Part shown: positions 30,613-40,789 of the stretch, piece by piece
Numbering within the stretch: the stretch's first letter is position 1
Layout of the letters: the number at the start of each line of letters is the position of its first letter
NCBI RefSeq assembly: GCF_009729075.1
Contig: NZ_VTGY01000013.1
Coordinates: forward strand, 619,953 to 683,952
Length of the DNA: 64,000 nucleotides
Direction of reading: 5' to 3'
Source: Mycolicibacterium sp. CBMA 226
GTDB taxonomy: Bacteria > Actinomycetota > Actinomycetes > Mycobacteriales > Mycobacteriaceae
Notes under the pieces: model-generated
Seen by the model: only the letters and a program-made list of their open reading frames with translations
What the model was told of the DNA's origin: nothing
Databases searched by the model: none
Position numbers and translations under genes: made by a program

Positions 30613-31452
30613 CTAGGCCGCGCGCCAACCACGACGAAACAAGGCGGCCGCCACCCGGGCCAAAACGTCATCATCGGTGTCCTCCTTGATGACCTTGATG
30701 ACTATCCAGTTGCGCGCTTCGAGCTTCGGCAGCGCCCGCTGATCGCGGACATACTGGTCGCGATCGGTCTGATGGTGACCTCCGTCGTACTGCACCCCGA
30801 TCAACAGGTGCTTCCAGCCCATGTCGAACTTTGTGATCAGCCGATTGCCCTCATAGACGGGGATCTGGGTGTGGGTCGGGCGCATCCCAGCATCCGTGAG
30901 CAGCAAGCGCAGCCGCGTCTCGCGGGGCGACTCGGCCCCGTCGTCGGACAACTCCAGCGCCGCCTGGAGCTGTCTGAGACCTCGCGCCCACCGATACCGC
31001 CCGATGATCGGCTCAACGTCGCCGATAGCCACCCGACCGACCCACAGCAGTGCGTCGATGCGCGCGACAGCCTCGTCTCGATCGAGGTGTCGACCTAGGT
31101 CGAAGATCGTCCGCGCCGGTGTGGTGAGCGGAATCCCGTCATAAGTCGTGACCTCATCTGCGGCGTATGCCTCATTCCGGACGATCAAACCGCTCGGCGG
31201 GCGACCATTCCGCCAGAGCATCTCGATCGGGACGTCGTCGTCGACGTACTTCGCCCAATGCAGCGCTGATGCCGCCACTCCTGTGATGACGCCACGCCGG
31301 CCGGACCACAACCACGCGCCCCGCGCGCGGTCCCGGATGATGGGTTCGGTCGGTCCGTACACATCCGGGAACATGCGCTTGTAATGCCGCCGCAGGTCAT
31401 TGCGCGTGACTCTTCCCGCGGCCAGTGCCTCGCTGCCGATGATTACCCCCAT
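30613..31452 (-). CDS. DUF559 domain protein (Vsr-like nuclease fold) with AbiEi-like N terminus
   Basis: 279 residues. N-terminal half resembles the winged-helix/AbiEi-like region common in actinobacterial DUF559 proteins (LTTPARTIFDLGR at about 107-119); C-terminal half has the PD-(D/E)xK-like fold: ESPRETRLRLLL, TKFDMGW, then IGVQYDGGHH followed by DRDQYVRDQR. In many relatives the third motif reads VEYDG; here Gln takes the place of Glu, so nuclease activity may be altered. Such proteins are often mis-labelled cullin-like in mycobacteria. Single gene, function unknown; possibly defence related. Confidence 0.75.
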   Translation of the reverse strand: MGVIIGSEALAAGRVTRNDLRRHYKRMFPDVYGPTEPIIRDRARGAWLWSGRRGVITGVAASALHWAKYVDDDVPIEMLWRNGRPPSGLIVRNEAYAADEVTTYDGIPLTTPARTIFDLGRHLDRDEAVARIDALLWVGRVAIGDVEPIIGRYRWARGLRQLQAALELSDDGAESPRETRLRLLLTDAGMRPTHTQIPVYEGNRLITKFDMGWKHLLIGVQYDGGHHQTDRDQYVRDQRALPKLEARNWIVIKVIKEDTDDDVLARVAAALFRRGWRAA

Positions 31453-31679
31453 GGCGCGATGTTGCCCCTAACCTCCGACAAGTCGGTGCGCCCGGCAAGC
31501 CCGCAAGAGGCCGCAATCATCCCTGTGTTCAATCAACAAGCAGCCGTACCGCTCCTGATTGACGTCATGGACCCTCCAAGCCCGAAAACGGTACGTCGCA
31601 TCAATCAACGTGCGATCTGCGCCGCGAGTTTGCGGCCACGCACTTCATCGCCGACCGGCCACCCTCCTAGGCTGTCGGC

Positions 31680-32393
31680 ATGCCTGATGACCGCCTGTAT
31701 TTCCGCCAGTTGCTCGCCGGCCGCGACTTCGCGGCGACCGATCCGATCGCGGCACAGATGCGCAACTTCGCCTATCTGATCGGCGACCGGGACACCGGCG
31801 ACTGCGTGGTGGTCGATCCGGCGTACGCCGCGGGCGATCTGGTCGACGCACTGGAGGCCGACGGCATGCACCTGTCGGGCGTCCTCGTCACCCACCACCA
31901 TCCTGACCACGTCGGCGGCTCGATGATGGGCTTCGAGCTCAAGGGCCTGGCCGAGCTGCTGGAGCGGGTCAGCGTGCCGGTGCATGTCAACGCCGACGAG
32001 GCCGACTGGGTATCGCGGGTCACCGGCATCGCGCCGTCGGAGCTGACATCCCACCAGCACGGCGACGTGGTCCAGGTCGGGGCCGTGCCGATCGAGCTGC
32101 TGCACACCCCCGGACACACGCCGGGCAGCCAGTGCTTCCTGCTCGACGGCCGGTTGGTGGCCGGCGACACCCTGTTCCTGGACGGCTGCGGCCGCACCGA
32201 TTTCCCCGGCGGGGACGTCGACGACATGTTCCGCAGCCTGCAGGCGCTGGCCGCGTTGCCCGGCGATCCGACGGTGTTCCCCGGGCACTGGTACTCGGCC
32301 GAACCCAGCGCGCCGCTCGATGAGGTCCGTCGCACCAACTACGTCTACCGGGCCGGCAACCTGGACCAGTGGCGCATGCTCATGGGCGGCTAG
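31680..32393 (+). CDS. MBL-fold metallo-hydrolase (glyoxalase II-like)
   Basis: 237 residues, identical in length to M. tuberculosis Rv0634c. Metal-binding THHHPDH at 71-77 (H72, H74, D76, H77), HTPGHTPGS later, GDTLF and FPGHWYS, the set of the glyoxalase II/persulfide dioxygenase branch. Likely hydrolyses a thioester of mycothiol or a related thiol in the cytoplasm. Alone, 227 bases after the divergent DUF559 gene. Confidence 0.9.
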   Translation: MPDDRLYFRQLLAGRDFAATDPIAAQMRNFAYLIGDRDTGDCVVVDPAYAAGDLVDALEADGMHLSGVLVTHHHPDHVGGSMMGFELKGLAELLERVSVPVHVNADEADWVSRVTGIAPSELTSHQHGDVVQVGAVPIELLHTPGHTPGSQCFLLDGRLVAGDTLFLDGCGRTDFPGGDVDDMFRSLQALAALPGDPTVFPGHWYSAEPSAPLDEVRRTNYVYRAGNLDQWRMLMGG

Positions 32394-32472
32394 CGGCACA
32401 GCCCCTGGAAGGCAACCGCGTAGCTACCGTTTGCTCTCCGTTGTACAAGTCAACCAGCGAATATTAGTCTCT

Positions 32473-33351
32473 GTGTCGGATAACCGATCGGTGACTCGAC
32501 GACTGGATGGCGCGGTGAACTGGATATCGCAACGCTGGGATGACCTGACAGGCCTGGGATCAGGTAGCTGGCTGGCCATCGCAGCCTGGGCCGCGCTGGC
32601 GTTCGGCATCGTCGTGCTGATCGTGGTGAACCGCCAACTGTCCAAGAATCGGCAGCTCAAGCAGGATCAGGTCCGCCCGCAGGTGACCATGTACATGGAG
32701 CCGCACGCATCGGACTGGCACCTGATCGAGCTCGTGGTCCGCAACTTCGGGCAGACCGCGGCGCACAACATCTCGTTCGAGTTCGCCAATCATCCGACCG
32801 TGGCCATCTACGAGGATTCCGACCACGACGGCGAGCTCGACGTCACCGAGCTCCGACTGCCCAGCGAACTCTCGGTCCTGGCTCCGGGGCAGGAGTGGCG
32901 AACCATCTGGGATTCGGCGATCAGCCGTGAGGAGTTGGGCGGGTCGATCCGGTCCCGGTTCGAGGGGACGCTCACCTACTACGACGCGCCGGCTCCGGCG
33001 GCCGGTAAGAAGTCCCGGTTCGGGCGCAAGCCCCGCGCATTCGAGTCGAAGGCGGTGCTCGACTGGGCCGCGCTGCAGCCGGTACAGCGGTTGGAGCTGA
33101 TGACGACGCACGACCTCGCCAAGCGGGAGAAGCAGAAGCTCGAACTGCTCCGCAGCGTGCTGACGTACTTCCACTACGCCTCCAAGGAGACGCAGCCCGA
33201 CGTCTTCCGCGCCGAGATCGACCGGATGAACCGCGCGGTCCGGGAGACCCAGGACCGGTGGCGTAGCCGCACCGCCGACGAGACCACCGAACTGGAAATC
33301 CAGTGGTTCGACGACGGCCCGAAGGGCCGCCACCGCAACGCCGTCCACTGA
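32473..33351 (+). CDS. Membrane protein of unknown function
   Basis: 292 residues from GTG at 32473 (another GTG at 32491 is equally plausible). One transmembrane helix at about residues 36-58 (WLAIAAWAALAFGIVVLIVV), then a cytoplasmic or external beta-rich domain (TMYMEPHASDWHLIELVVRNFGQ) and a charged C-terminal helical part. No ribosome site of note. The position matches Rv0633c in M. tuberculosis. I do not recognise a function. Confidence 0.75.
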   Translation: MSDNRSVTRRLDGAVNWISQRWDDLTGLGSGSWLAIAAWAALAFGIVVLIVVNRQLSKNRQLKQDQVRPQVTMYMEPHASDWHLIELVVRNFGQTAAHNISFEFANHPTVAIYEDSDHDGELDVTELRLPSELSVLAPGQEWRTIWDSAISREELGGSIRSRFEGTLTYYDAPAPAAGKKSRFGRKPRAFESKAVLDWAALQPVQRLELMTTHDLAKREKQKLELLRSVLTYFHYASKETQPDVFRAEIDRMNRAVRETQDRWRSRTADETTELEIQWFDDGPKGRHRNAVH

Positions 33352-33426
33352 CAGGACGCCACCGGAGGCACGTCTAGCATCGGCTCACACCCGTTCCCGG
33401 CCCGGGAACCGAGCGAGGGAGAACCG

Positions 33427-34134
33427 ATGAGCACCGTCACCTACGCCGTGACCGATGCGGTTGCCACGATCACGCTGGACGACGGCAAGGTCAACGTCCT
33501 GAGTCCGACGATGCAGCAGAACATCCACGCCGCGCTGGATCAGGCCGAGCAGGCAGCCGAGACCGGAGCGGTCAAGTCGATTGTGATCGCCGGCAACAAC
33601 CGGGTGTTGAGCGCCGGGTTCGACCTCGCGATCTTCGGCTCGGGAGACGCGGCGGCCGGGCTGGCCATGCTGCGCGGCGGTGTCGAATTGAACGCCCGGC
33701 TCCTGCGTTTCCCCGTCCCCGTGGTGATCGCCGCGACCGGACACGCAATCGCCGGCGGCTCGTTCCTACTGTGCTCCGGCGACCACCGGGTCGGGTCGCC
33801 CACCATGCGGTGCCAGGCCAACGAGGTCGCCATCGGCATGACGGTGCCGCAGTCCTGCATCGAAATCCTCCGGATGCGGTTGACCAATTCGGCCTTCCAG
33901 CGGGCGGTCGGCCTGGCTGCGACGTTCACCGGTGAAGAAGCGCGGGCGGCCGGCTGGCTGGACGAGGTCGTCGACCAGGAGCACGTGCTGAGCCGCGCCC
34001 AGGAAGTGGCCGCCGGCTTCGCCGCGACGCTGCACACTCAGCACCACCTGGCCAGCAAGCTCAAGGCCCGCGCCGGATCGCTGGCCGCCATCCAGGCCGG
34101 CATCGACGGCCTGGCCGCCGAGTTCGGCGGGTAA
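33427..34134 (+). CDS. echA3: Enoyl-CoA hydratase/isomerase family protein (EchA3-like)
   Basis: Crotonase-fold protein of 235 residues. CoA-binding/oxyanion-hole regions LSAGFDLAIFG (about 61-71) and AIAGGSFLLCSGDHRVG (about 109-125) are present; only one of the usual two catalytic glutamates is evident (NEVAIGMTVP), so hydratase activity is uncertain. GAGGGAGAA ribosome site. Position equals Rv0632c (echA3), directly before recC. Confidence 0.85.
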   Translation: MSTVTYAVTDAVATITLDDGKVNVLSPTMQQNIHAALDQAEQAAETGAVKSIVIAGNNRVLSAGFDLAIFGSGDAAAGLAMLRGGVELNARLLRFPVPVVIAATGHAIAGGSFLLCSGDHRVGSPTMRCQANEVAIGMTVPQSCIEILRMRLTNSAFQRAVGLAATFTGEEARAAGWLDEVVDQEHVLSRAQEVAAGFAATLHTQHHLASKLKARAGSLAAIQAGIDGLAAEFGG

Positions 34135-34181
34135 CGCCACACATCGACAAAGCTGTCGGTCGCCCGACCTAAGGTGAGCCG

Positions 34182-37100
34182 ATGGCGCTACACCTGCACC
34201 GAGCCGAAGACACCGGCGCGCTGGCCGCCGGGCTGGGTGCGCTGCTGGCCGAACCGCCGGCGGACCCGTTCGCGGCCGAGCTGGTGCTGGTGTCCGCGCG
34301 CGGCATGGAACGGTGGCTCAGCCAGCAGCTGTCGCATGTGCTGGGCCGCGGCGCGGCTGCCGACGGTGTGTGCGCGGGCATCGAATTCCGTTCCCCCACA
34401 TCGCTTCTGGCGGAGATCACGGGGACGGTCGACGACAACCCGTGGGATCCTGACGCCCTCGTGTGGCCGCTGCTCGAGGTCGTCGATGCCGTTGTGGCGG
34501 CCCGCCCGGAATGGGCGGGCACCCTCGCCACGCACCTGGGCTGCACCGAACTGGGCAGCCCAGACGAAGTCCAGCTGCGGCAGGGCCGCCGGTACGCGGT
34601 GGCCCGGCGGCTGGCGGGCCTGTTCGACTCCTACGCGAAGGCCCGGCCGGCGATGCTCGCCGATTGGCTGGCGGGCGGCAGCTCCGACGGTACGGGCGGA
34701 CGGCTGGACGACGACCTGCTCTGGCAACCACACCTGTGGCGGGCGACGGCCGAACGCGTCGACGCCGATCCCCCGCCGGTGCGGCAAGCGAAAACCATTG
34801 CCCGCCTGATTGATTCGCCGTCCGATCTACCGCCCCGGCTGTCGCTGTTCGGGCACACCCGGTTGCCCGCGGCCGATCTCGAGCTGCTCGGGGCATTGGC
34901 CACCCACCACGATCTGCACCTGTGGTTGCCGCATCCCAGCGACCCGCTGTGGCAGGCGCTGGCCGATCTGCGCGGTCAGGAGCCCCGGCACGCGGACACC
35001 AGCCGGTTGCGCGTCGGTCATCCGCTGCTGCAGACCCTCGGCCGCGATCTGCGGGAGCTGCAACGCGGCCTGCCCGGCGCGCACACCGACCGGTTCCATC
35101 CCCGCACCGGGTTCCCCGACACCCTGTTGGGCTGGCTGCAGTCCGACATCTCGGCCGACGAGGTGCGGCCCATCCCACCACGGCATCTCGCGAAGGACGA
35201 CCGGTCCGTCCAGATCCATCGCTGCCACGGCGCGGCCCGGCAGATCGACGTCCTGCGCGATGTGCTGCTGGGCCTGCTCGACGACGACGAGACCCTGCAG
35301 CCGCGCGACATCCTGGTGATGTGCCCGGACATCGAAACCTACGCACCGCTGATCACCGCCGCGTTCGGGGCGGGTGAGCATGCCGACCTCAGCCACCCGG
35401 CGCAGGGCCTGCGGGTCCGGCTGGCGGACCGCGCGCTGACGCAGACCAACCCCCTGCTGGGCGTGCTGGCCGAACTGCTCGACATCGCCGACGGCCGGGC
35501 CACCGCCGGCGCGGTGCTGAGCCTGGCGCACAGCGATCCGGTGCGCCGGCGCTTCGCGTGGAGCGACGACGACCTGGTCGACATCACCGAATGGGTTGGC
35601 GCGGCCGGTATCCGGTGGGGTTTCGACGCGGCGCACCGCACGCCGTACGAGCTACAGCGGTACCCGCAGAACACGTGGCAGTTCGGGATCGACCGGCTGC
35701 TCGTGGGCGCCGCGATGTCCGACGATTCCCAAGGCTGGCTGGGCACCGCGTTGCCGCTCGACGACGTCGACTCGAACCGCGTGGACCTGGCCGGCCGGTT
35801 GACGGAGTACGTGCAGCGGTTGCGTGACGTCGTCGACCGCCTCTCCGGAGCGCAGCCCCTGGACGCCTGGGTCGAGGTGCTGCGGGACGGCGTCGCCGAG
35901 CTGACGCGGGTCGGCCCCGACGAGCAGTGGCAGCAGGCGCAGCTCGACCGTGAGCTGGCGAAAGTGTTGACCCACGCGGGAACTCGATCGGGCACGACAT
36001 TGCGGTTGCCCGATATCCGGTCGCTGCTGCGCCGGCAACTGGCCGGGCGCCCGACCCGCGCCAACTTCCGCACCGGCACCCTGACGGTGTGCACCATGGT
36101 CCCGATGCGCTCGGTGCCGCATCGGGTGGTGTGCCTGGTCGGGCTCGACGACGGCGTCTTCCCGCGCGCGAATATCGCCGACGGCGACGACGTCCTGGCC
36201 CGTCACCCGCTCACGGGTGAACGCGACATCCGTTCCGAGGACCGGCAGTTGCTGCTCGATGCCATCTGCTCGGCCACCGACACCCTGGTCATCACGTACA
36301 CCGGCACCGACGAGCATTCCGGTGAGCACCGGCCGCCCGCGGTCCCGGTGCAGGAGCTGCTCGACGCGCTGGACAAGACCACCACCGAGCCAGCCCGGGA
36401 CCACATCGTGGCCGATCACCCGTTGCAGCCTTTCGACATTCGCACCGTCGCGCGCGATGGGCTGGTACCCGACAGGCCGTTCACCTACGACCCGGCCGCG
36501 CTGCGCGGGGCCCGGGCCGTGCTCGGGGAACGCCGGCCGAAGCCGCGGCTCATCGACGGCCCGCTCGACGAATCACCATGCGGCGACGTCGAACTCGCCG
36601 AGCTGCTGCGGTTCTTCGCCAACCCCGTCCGGGGCTTCTTCCGGGCGCTGGACTACACGCTGCCGTGGGACGCCGACGAATTGTCCGACGCCATCCCCGT
36701 CGCCATCGACGGCCTCGGCAAGTGGGCGGTCGGGGAACGCATGCTGGACGACCTGAAGATCGGCCGGGACCCCGACTTCGTCATCGGCGCGGAGTGGCGG
36801 CGCGGCACATTGCCACCAGGTCGGCTCGGCTGGCGGCAGGCTCACGAAATCCGCGGTGAGGCCATGGAACTGGCGACCGCCGCGCAGACGCTGCAGCGGG
36901 GTGCGGCCGGCGCACTGGACATCGATGTCGATCTGGGCGGCGGCCGCAGGCTCACCGGCACCGTCGCACCGCTGTGGCAGGACCGCACCGTGACGGTCAC
37001 CTATTCGAAGCTGGGCGCCAAGCATCGGCTGCAGGCTTGGGTCACCCTGGTGGCGCTGGCCGCGGGCGCGCCAGGACGCGAGTGGGAGGCGTACTGCATC

Positions 37101-37478
37101 GGCCGCGGCCCACGGGGCGGCGTACACGCCATGGGGTATCAACCTCCGGAGCAACCGCTTTCGGTGCTGCGCGAGCTGGTCGCGATCTACGACGCGGGCC
37201 GCCGCGAGCCGCTACCGCTGCCCTTGAAGACGTCGCTGGAATGGGCCCGGGCACGGCAATTCGACGACCCGGTGCCGGAGCGGGGCGCCGAGTCGGAATG
37301 GCGGTTCGAGAAGGACGGCGCCGAATACGCGGAGGCGTGGGGTCCGGCCGCGCCGTTACAGGTGCTGCTCGATCCGCCGCGGCCCGACGAGCCCGTCGTA
37401 CCCGGTGAGACCACGCGCCTGGGGGCCTACGCCTCCCGGCTGTGGCGGCCGCTGCTCGACGCGGAACGGCGGATCTGA
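34182..37478 (+). CDS. recC: Exodeoxyribonuclease V gamma subunit RecC
   Basis: 1,098 residues, same as mycobacterial RecC. Inactive-helicase/nuclease-like subunit that splits the duplex and reads recombination hotspots in RecBCD. N terminus MALHLHRAEDTGALAAGL; the conserved VPMRSVPHRVVCLVGLDDGVFPR region is about residues 640-660. Its TGA overlaps the recB ATG (TGATG). In mycobacteria RecBCD acts mainly in single-strand annealing, with AdnAB for homologous recombination. Confidence 0.95.
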   Translation: MALHLHRAEDTGALAAGLGALLAEPPADPFAAELVLVSARGMERWLSQQLSHVLGRGAAADGVCAGIEFRSPTSLLAEITGTVDDNPWDPDALVWPLLEVVDAVVAARPEWAGTLATHLGCTELGSPDEVQLRQGRRYAVARRLAGLFDSYAKARPAMLADWLAGGSSDGTGGRLDDDLLWQPHLWRATAERVDADPPPVRQAKTIARLIDSPSDLPPRLSLFGHTRLPAADLELLGALATHHDLHLWLPHPSDPLWQALADLRGQEPRHADTSRLRVGHPLLQTLGRDLRELQRGLPGAHTDRFHPRTGFPDTLLGWLQSDISADEVRPIPPRHLAKDDRSVQIHRCHGAARQIDVLRDVLLGLLDDDETLQPRDILVMCPDIETYAPLITAAFGAGEHADLSHPAQGLRVRLADRALTQTNPLLGVLAELLDIADGRATAGAVLSLAHSDPVRRRFAWSDDDLVDITEWVGAAGIRWGFDAAHRTPYELQRYPQNTWQFGIDRLLVGAAMSDDSQGWLGTALPLDDVDSNRVDLAGRLTEYVQRLRDVVDRLSGAQPLDAWVEVLRDGVAELTRVGPDEQWQQAQLDRELAKVLTHAGTRSGTTLRLPDIRSLLRRQLAGRPTRANFRTGTLTVCTMVPMRSVPHRVVCLVGLDDGVFPRANIADGDDVLARHPLTGERDIRSEDRQLLLDAICSATDTLVITYTGTDEHSGEHRPPAVPVQELLDALDKTTTEPARDHIVADHPLQPFDIRTVARDGLVPDRPFTYDPAALRGARAVLGERRPKPRLIDGPLDESPCGDVELAELLRFFANPVRGFFRALDYTLPWDADELSDAIPVAIDGLGKWAVGERMLDDLKIGRDPDFVIGAEWRRGTLPPGRLGWRQAHEIRGEAMELATAAQTLQRGAAGALDIDVDLGGGRRLTGTVAPLWQDRTVTVTYSKLGAKHRLQAWVTLVALAAGAPGREWEAYCIGRGPRGGVHAMGYQPPEQPLSVLRELVAIYDAGRREPLPLPLKTSLEWARARQFDDPVPERGAESEWRFEKDGAEYAEAWGPAAPLQVLLDPPRPDEPVVPGETTRLGAYASRLWRPLLDAERRI

Positions 37479-40400
37479 TGGACGCGTTCGATCTGCTCGG
37501 ACCGTTGCCGGAACCGGCGACGACGACGGTGCTGGAAGCCAGCGCCGGCACCGGCAAGACCTATGCCCTCGCCGGCCTCGTGACGCGGTACCTCGCCGAG
37601 GGCGCCGCCACCCTGGACGAGATGCTGCTGATCACGTTCAGCCGGGGGGCGACCCGGGAACTACGGGAACGGGTCCGGGCGCAACTGGTGAAGACCGTTG
37701 CCGCTCTGGATAATCCGTCCGAGGACGACGACGACCTGATCCGCCACCTGGCCGCCGCGGCGCCCGACGAGCTGGTTCGGCGCCGCGCCCGGCTACGCGA
37801 CGCATTGTCGGATTTCGACGCCGCGACCATCGCCACGACGCACGAGTTCTGCGGGCTGGTGCTGCGGTCCCTCGGTATCGCCGGCGACACCGATTCCGGC
37901 GCCCAGTTGGTGGAGAGCCTCGACGATCTGGTGGGTGAGATCGTCTCCGACCTCTACCTGACGACGTACGGAGACCAGCGCGAGGAACCCGCGCTGAGCT
38001 TCGCCGATGCGCTGGACCTGGCCAAACGGGTCGTCGGCGATCCCGGCGCACAGCTGCGGCCCATCACCGCGGACCCGGACAGCGTTGCGGCACAACGGCT
38101 GTCGTTCGCTGCCGGGGTGCAGGGTGAACTGGAACGTCGCAAGCGTCGACTGGGAGTGCTGAGCTTCGATGACCTGCTGAGCCGGCTCGCCACCGCGCTC
38201 GAGGAACCCGATGCGCCGGCCCGAGAACGGATGCGCCGGCGCTGGCCGATCGTCATGGTCGACGAGTTCCAGGACACCGATCCGGTGCAGTGGCAGGTGA
38301 TCTCGCGGGCCTTCGTCGGGCACAGCGCCGTCGTCCTGATCGGCGATCCGAAGCAGGCCATCTACGCGTTCCGCGGCGGCGACATCGTCACCTACTTGGA
38401 TGCCGCGCGCAGTGCCGACCAGCGGCTGACCCTGTCCGAGAACTGGCGCAGCGACAAGGTTCTGGTGGACCGGCTGCAGACGGTGCTCAAGGGGGCGGCG
38501 CTCGGCGACGCCGACATCGTGGTGCACCCCGTCGAGGCCCGCGCCGACCGCCACCGGCTCACCGGGGCGCCGCGCAACGATCCGTTCCGGCTGCGGGTGG
38601 TGGCGCGCACGGAGTTCGGGACGCCGCAGCGCCGGATGGTCCCGATCGGCCAGTTGCGGCCGTACATCGCCAAGGATCTCGCCGCCGACATCTCGGTGCT
38701 GCTGGCCAGTGGCGCACAGTTCGACGGCCGTCCGCTGACGGCCGGTGACATCGCGGTGATCGTCGACAGCGGCCTGGACGCCATCCCGTGCCGGGATGCG
38801 TTGCTGGACCTGGGCATTCCGGTGGTCTATTCGGGTGACACCGACGTGTTCGCCTCGGCGGCGGCGGCAGAGTGGCTGCGCCTGCTCGATGCTTTCGACA
38901 CCCCCAACCGCAGTGGTGTCGTACGGGCCGCCGCGACCACCATGTTCTTCGGGTACCGCGCGGCCGACCTGGCCGCCGGCGGCGACGAGCTGACCGACCA
39001 CATCACGACCACCATCCGGCAGTGGGCGGGCCTCGCCAGGGATCGGGGTATCGCGGCGGCGTTCGAGGCGGCGGTGGCATTGGGTCTGCCCGAGCGGGTA
39101 CTCGGACACCGCGGCGGCGAACGTCACATGACCGACCTGGCGCATGTCAGCCAGCTCTTGCACGAAACCGCCCACCGCGAGCGCTATCACCTTCCCGCCC
39201 TTCGTGATTGGCTGCGTCGACAGCTGAAGGACCGGGGCGGCCCGGCCGAACGCAACCGGCGCCTGGACAGCGATGCCGCCGCGGTCCAGATCATGACGGT
39301 GTGGCGTAGCAAGGGCCTACAGTTCCCCGTGGTGTACCTGCCGTTCGGGTTCAACCGATTCGTCAAGGCCGACACCGTGCTGCGGTTCCACGACACCGAT
39401 GGCACGCGGTGTCTGCATGTCGGTGGTGCCGGGGCTGCCGACCGGACCGCGGCCGAACAGGCCGGTCTCGCCGAGATCGCCGGGGACAACGTGCGGCTCA
39501 CGTACGTGGCGCTGACGCGGGCGCAGTCGCAAGTGGTGGCCTGGTGGGCGCCGTCGCGCGACGAGCAGAACGGTGGCCTCTCCCGGCTACTGCGGGGCCG
39601 GCGCCCAGGCGCCACCGTGGTGCCGGATTGCGCGACGCCGCAAACGCTTTCCGACGACGACGCGATGGCGTGTTTCGCCGCGTGGGAGCACGCGGGCGGT
39701 CCGGTGGTCGAGGCCGCCGAGCCCGTCACGCCGATGTCTCTGCCGGCGCCGACGGCACCGGCGGACCTCGACGTCCGGCATTTCCACCGCAGCATCGACA
39801 CCCACTGGCGCCGGACGTCGTACTCGGCGCTGGTGCGCGTCGTGCACGACGACGGGCAGGCCGTGAGCAGCGAACCGGACACCGGGTTGCGAGACGACGA
39901 GTCGGGCGACGTCGTCCCCGAGGCACCGCCGGGTCCGCTGCCCGGCGACCTGCCGTCGCCGATGGCACAGCTGCCGGCCGGCGCGGCCTTCGGCTCGCTG
40001 GTGCACGCCGTGCTCGAGCGCGCCGACCCGCTGTCCACGGATCTGACGGCCGAGCTTGCGGCGCGGATCGACGAGCAGTCCGGGCTGTGGAACGTCGAGG
40101 TGCCCACGGACGAACTCGCCGCTGCTCTCGTGCCGATGCACGACACCCCGCTGGGTCCGTTGGCGCCGGGCCTGACGCTGCGGCAGATCGGGTTGCGGGA
40201 TCGGTTGCGGGAATTGGATTTCGAGATGCCGCTGGGCGGCGGCCAGGATCGGCCAGACGCCGCGCGGGAGATCCGGCTCGGTGACGTGGGCGCGTTGGTG
40301 AGCGCGCTGCTGCCGGCGTCGGATCCGTTGTCCGCCTACGGCGCGCGCCTGCAGGCCGAACCACTGGGACACCAGCGGTTGCACGGTTATCTGTCGGGTT

Positions 40401-40789
40401 CCATCGACGCGGTCCTGCGCATCCCGGGCGAATGCGGACACAAGTACCTGGTGGTGGACTACAAGACCAACCGGCTGGGTGACTTCGGCACCGAGAACAC
40501 GGCGGCGGACTACACCGCGCCGCGGCTCGTAGAGGCCATGATGCACTCCGACTACCCGCTGCAGGCGCTCCTGTATTCGGTTGTGCTGCACAGATTCCTG
40601 CGGTGGCGGTTACCCGACTACGCACCCGACCGGCACCTGGGCGGCGTGGCCTATCTGTTCGTGCGGGGCATGTGCGGACCGGTGACGCCTGTGGTCGACG
40701 GTCACCCGTGCGGCGTGTTCAGCTGGCAGCCTCCGGTCGAGCTGGTGCGCGGGCTGTCCGATCTGTTGGACCGAGGGACGGGGTCATGA
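37478..40789 (+). CDS. recB: Exodeoxyribonuclease V beta subunit RecB
   Basis: 1,103-residue superfamily 1A helicase-nuclease. Walker A ASAGTGKT at 21-28, helicase motif II VDEFQDTDPVQW, motif VI VALTRAQSQ, then the C-terminal nuclease domain with SIDAVLR and VVDYKTN (D994, K996) typical of the RecB nuclease. Start ATG overlaps the recC stop and the TGA overlaps the recD ATG, so the three subunits are translated in a chain. Confidence 0.96.
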   Translation: MDAFDLLGPLPEPATTTVLEASAGTGKTYALAGLVTRYLAEGAATLDEMLLITFSRGATRELRERVRAQLVKTVAALDNPSEDDDDLIRHLAAAAPDELVRRRARLRDALSDFDAATIATTHEFCGLVLRSLGIAGDTDSGAQLVESLDDLVGEIVSDLYLTTYGDQREEPALSFADALDLAKRVVGDPGAQLRPITADPDSVAAQRLSFAAGVQGELERRKRRLGVLSFDDLLSRLATALEEPDAPARERMRRRWPIVMVDEFQDTDPVQWQVISRAFVGHSAVVLIGDPKQAIYAFRGGDIVTYLDAARSADQRLTLSENWRSDKVLVDRLQTVLKGAALGDADIVVHPVEARADRHRLTGAPRNDPFRLRVVARTEFGTPQRRMVPIGQLRPYIAKDLAADISVLLASGAQFDGRPLTAGDIAVIVDSGLDAIPCRDALLDLGIPVVYSGDTDVFASAAAAEWLRLLDAFDTPNRSGVVRAAATTMFFGYRAADLAAGGDELTDHITTTIRQWAGLARDRGIAAAFEAAVALGLPERVLGHRGGERHMTDLAHVSQLLHETAHRERYHLPALRDWLRRQLKDRGGPAERNRRLDSDAAAVQIMTVWRSKGLQFPVVYLPFGFNRFVKADTVLRFHDTDGTRCLHVGGAGAADRTAAEQAGLAEIAGDNVRLTYVALTRAQSQVVAWWAPSRDEQNGGLSRLLRGRRPGATVVPDCATPQTLSDDDAMACFAAWEHAGGPVVEAAEPVTPMSLPAPTAPADLDVRHFHRSIDTHWRRTSYSALVRVVHDDGQAVSSEPDTGLRDDESGDVVPEAPPGPLPGDLPSPMAQLPAGAAFGSLVHAVLERADPLSTDLTAELAARIDEQSGLWNVEVPTDELAAALVPMHDTPLGPLAPGLTLRQIGLRDRLRELDFEMPLGGGQDRPDAAREIRLGDVGALVSALLPASDPLSAYGARLQAEPLGHQRLHGYLSGSIDAVLRIPGECGHKYLVVDYKTNRLGDFGTENTAADYTAPRLVEAMMHSDYPLQALLYSVVLHRFLRWRLPDYAPDRHLGGVAYLFVRGMCGPVTPVVDGHPCGVFSWQPPVELVRGLSDLLDRGTGS

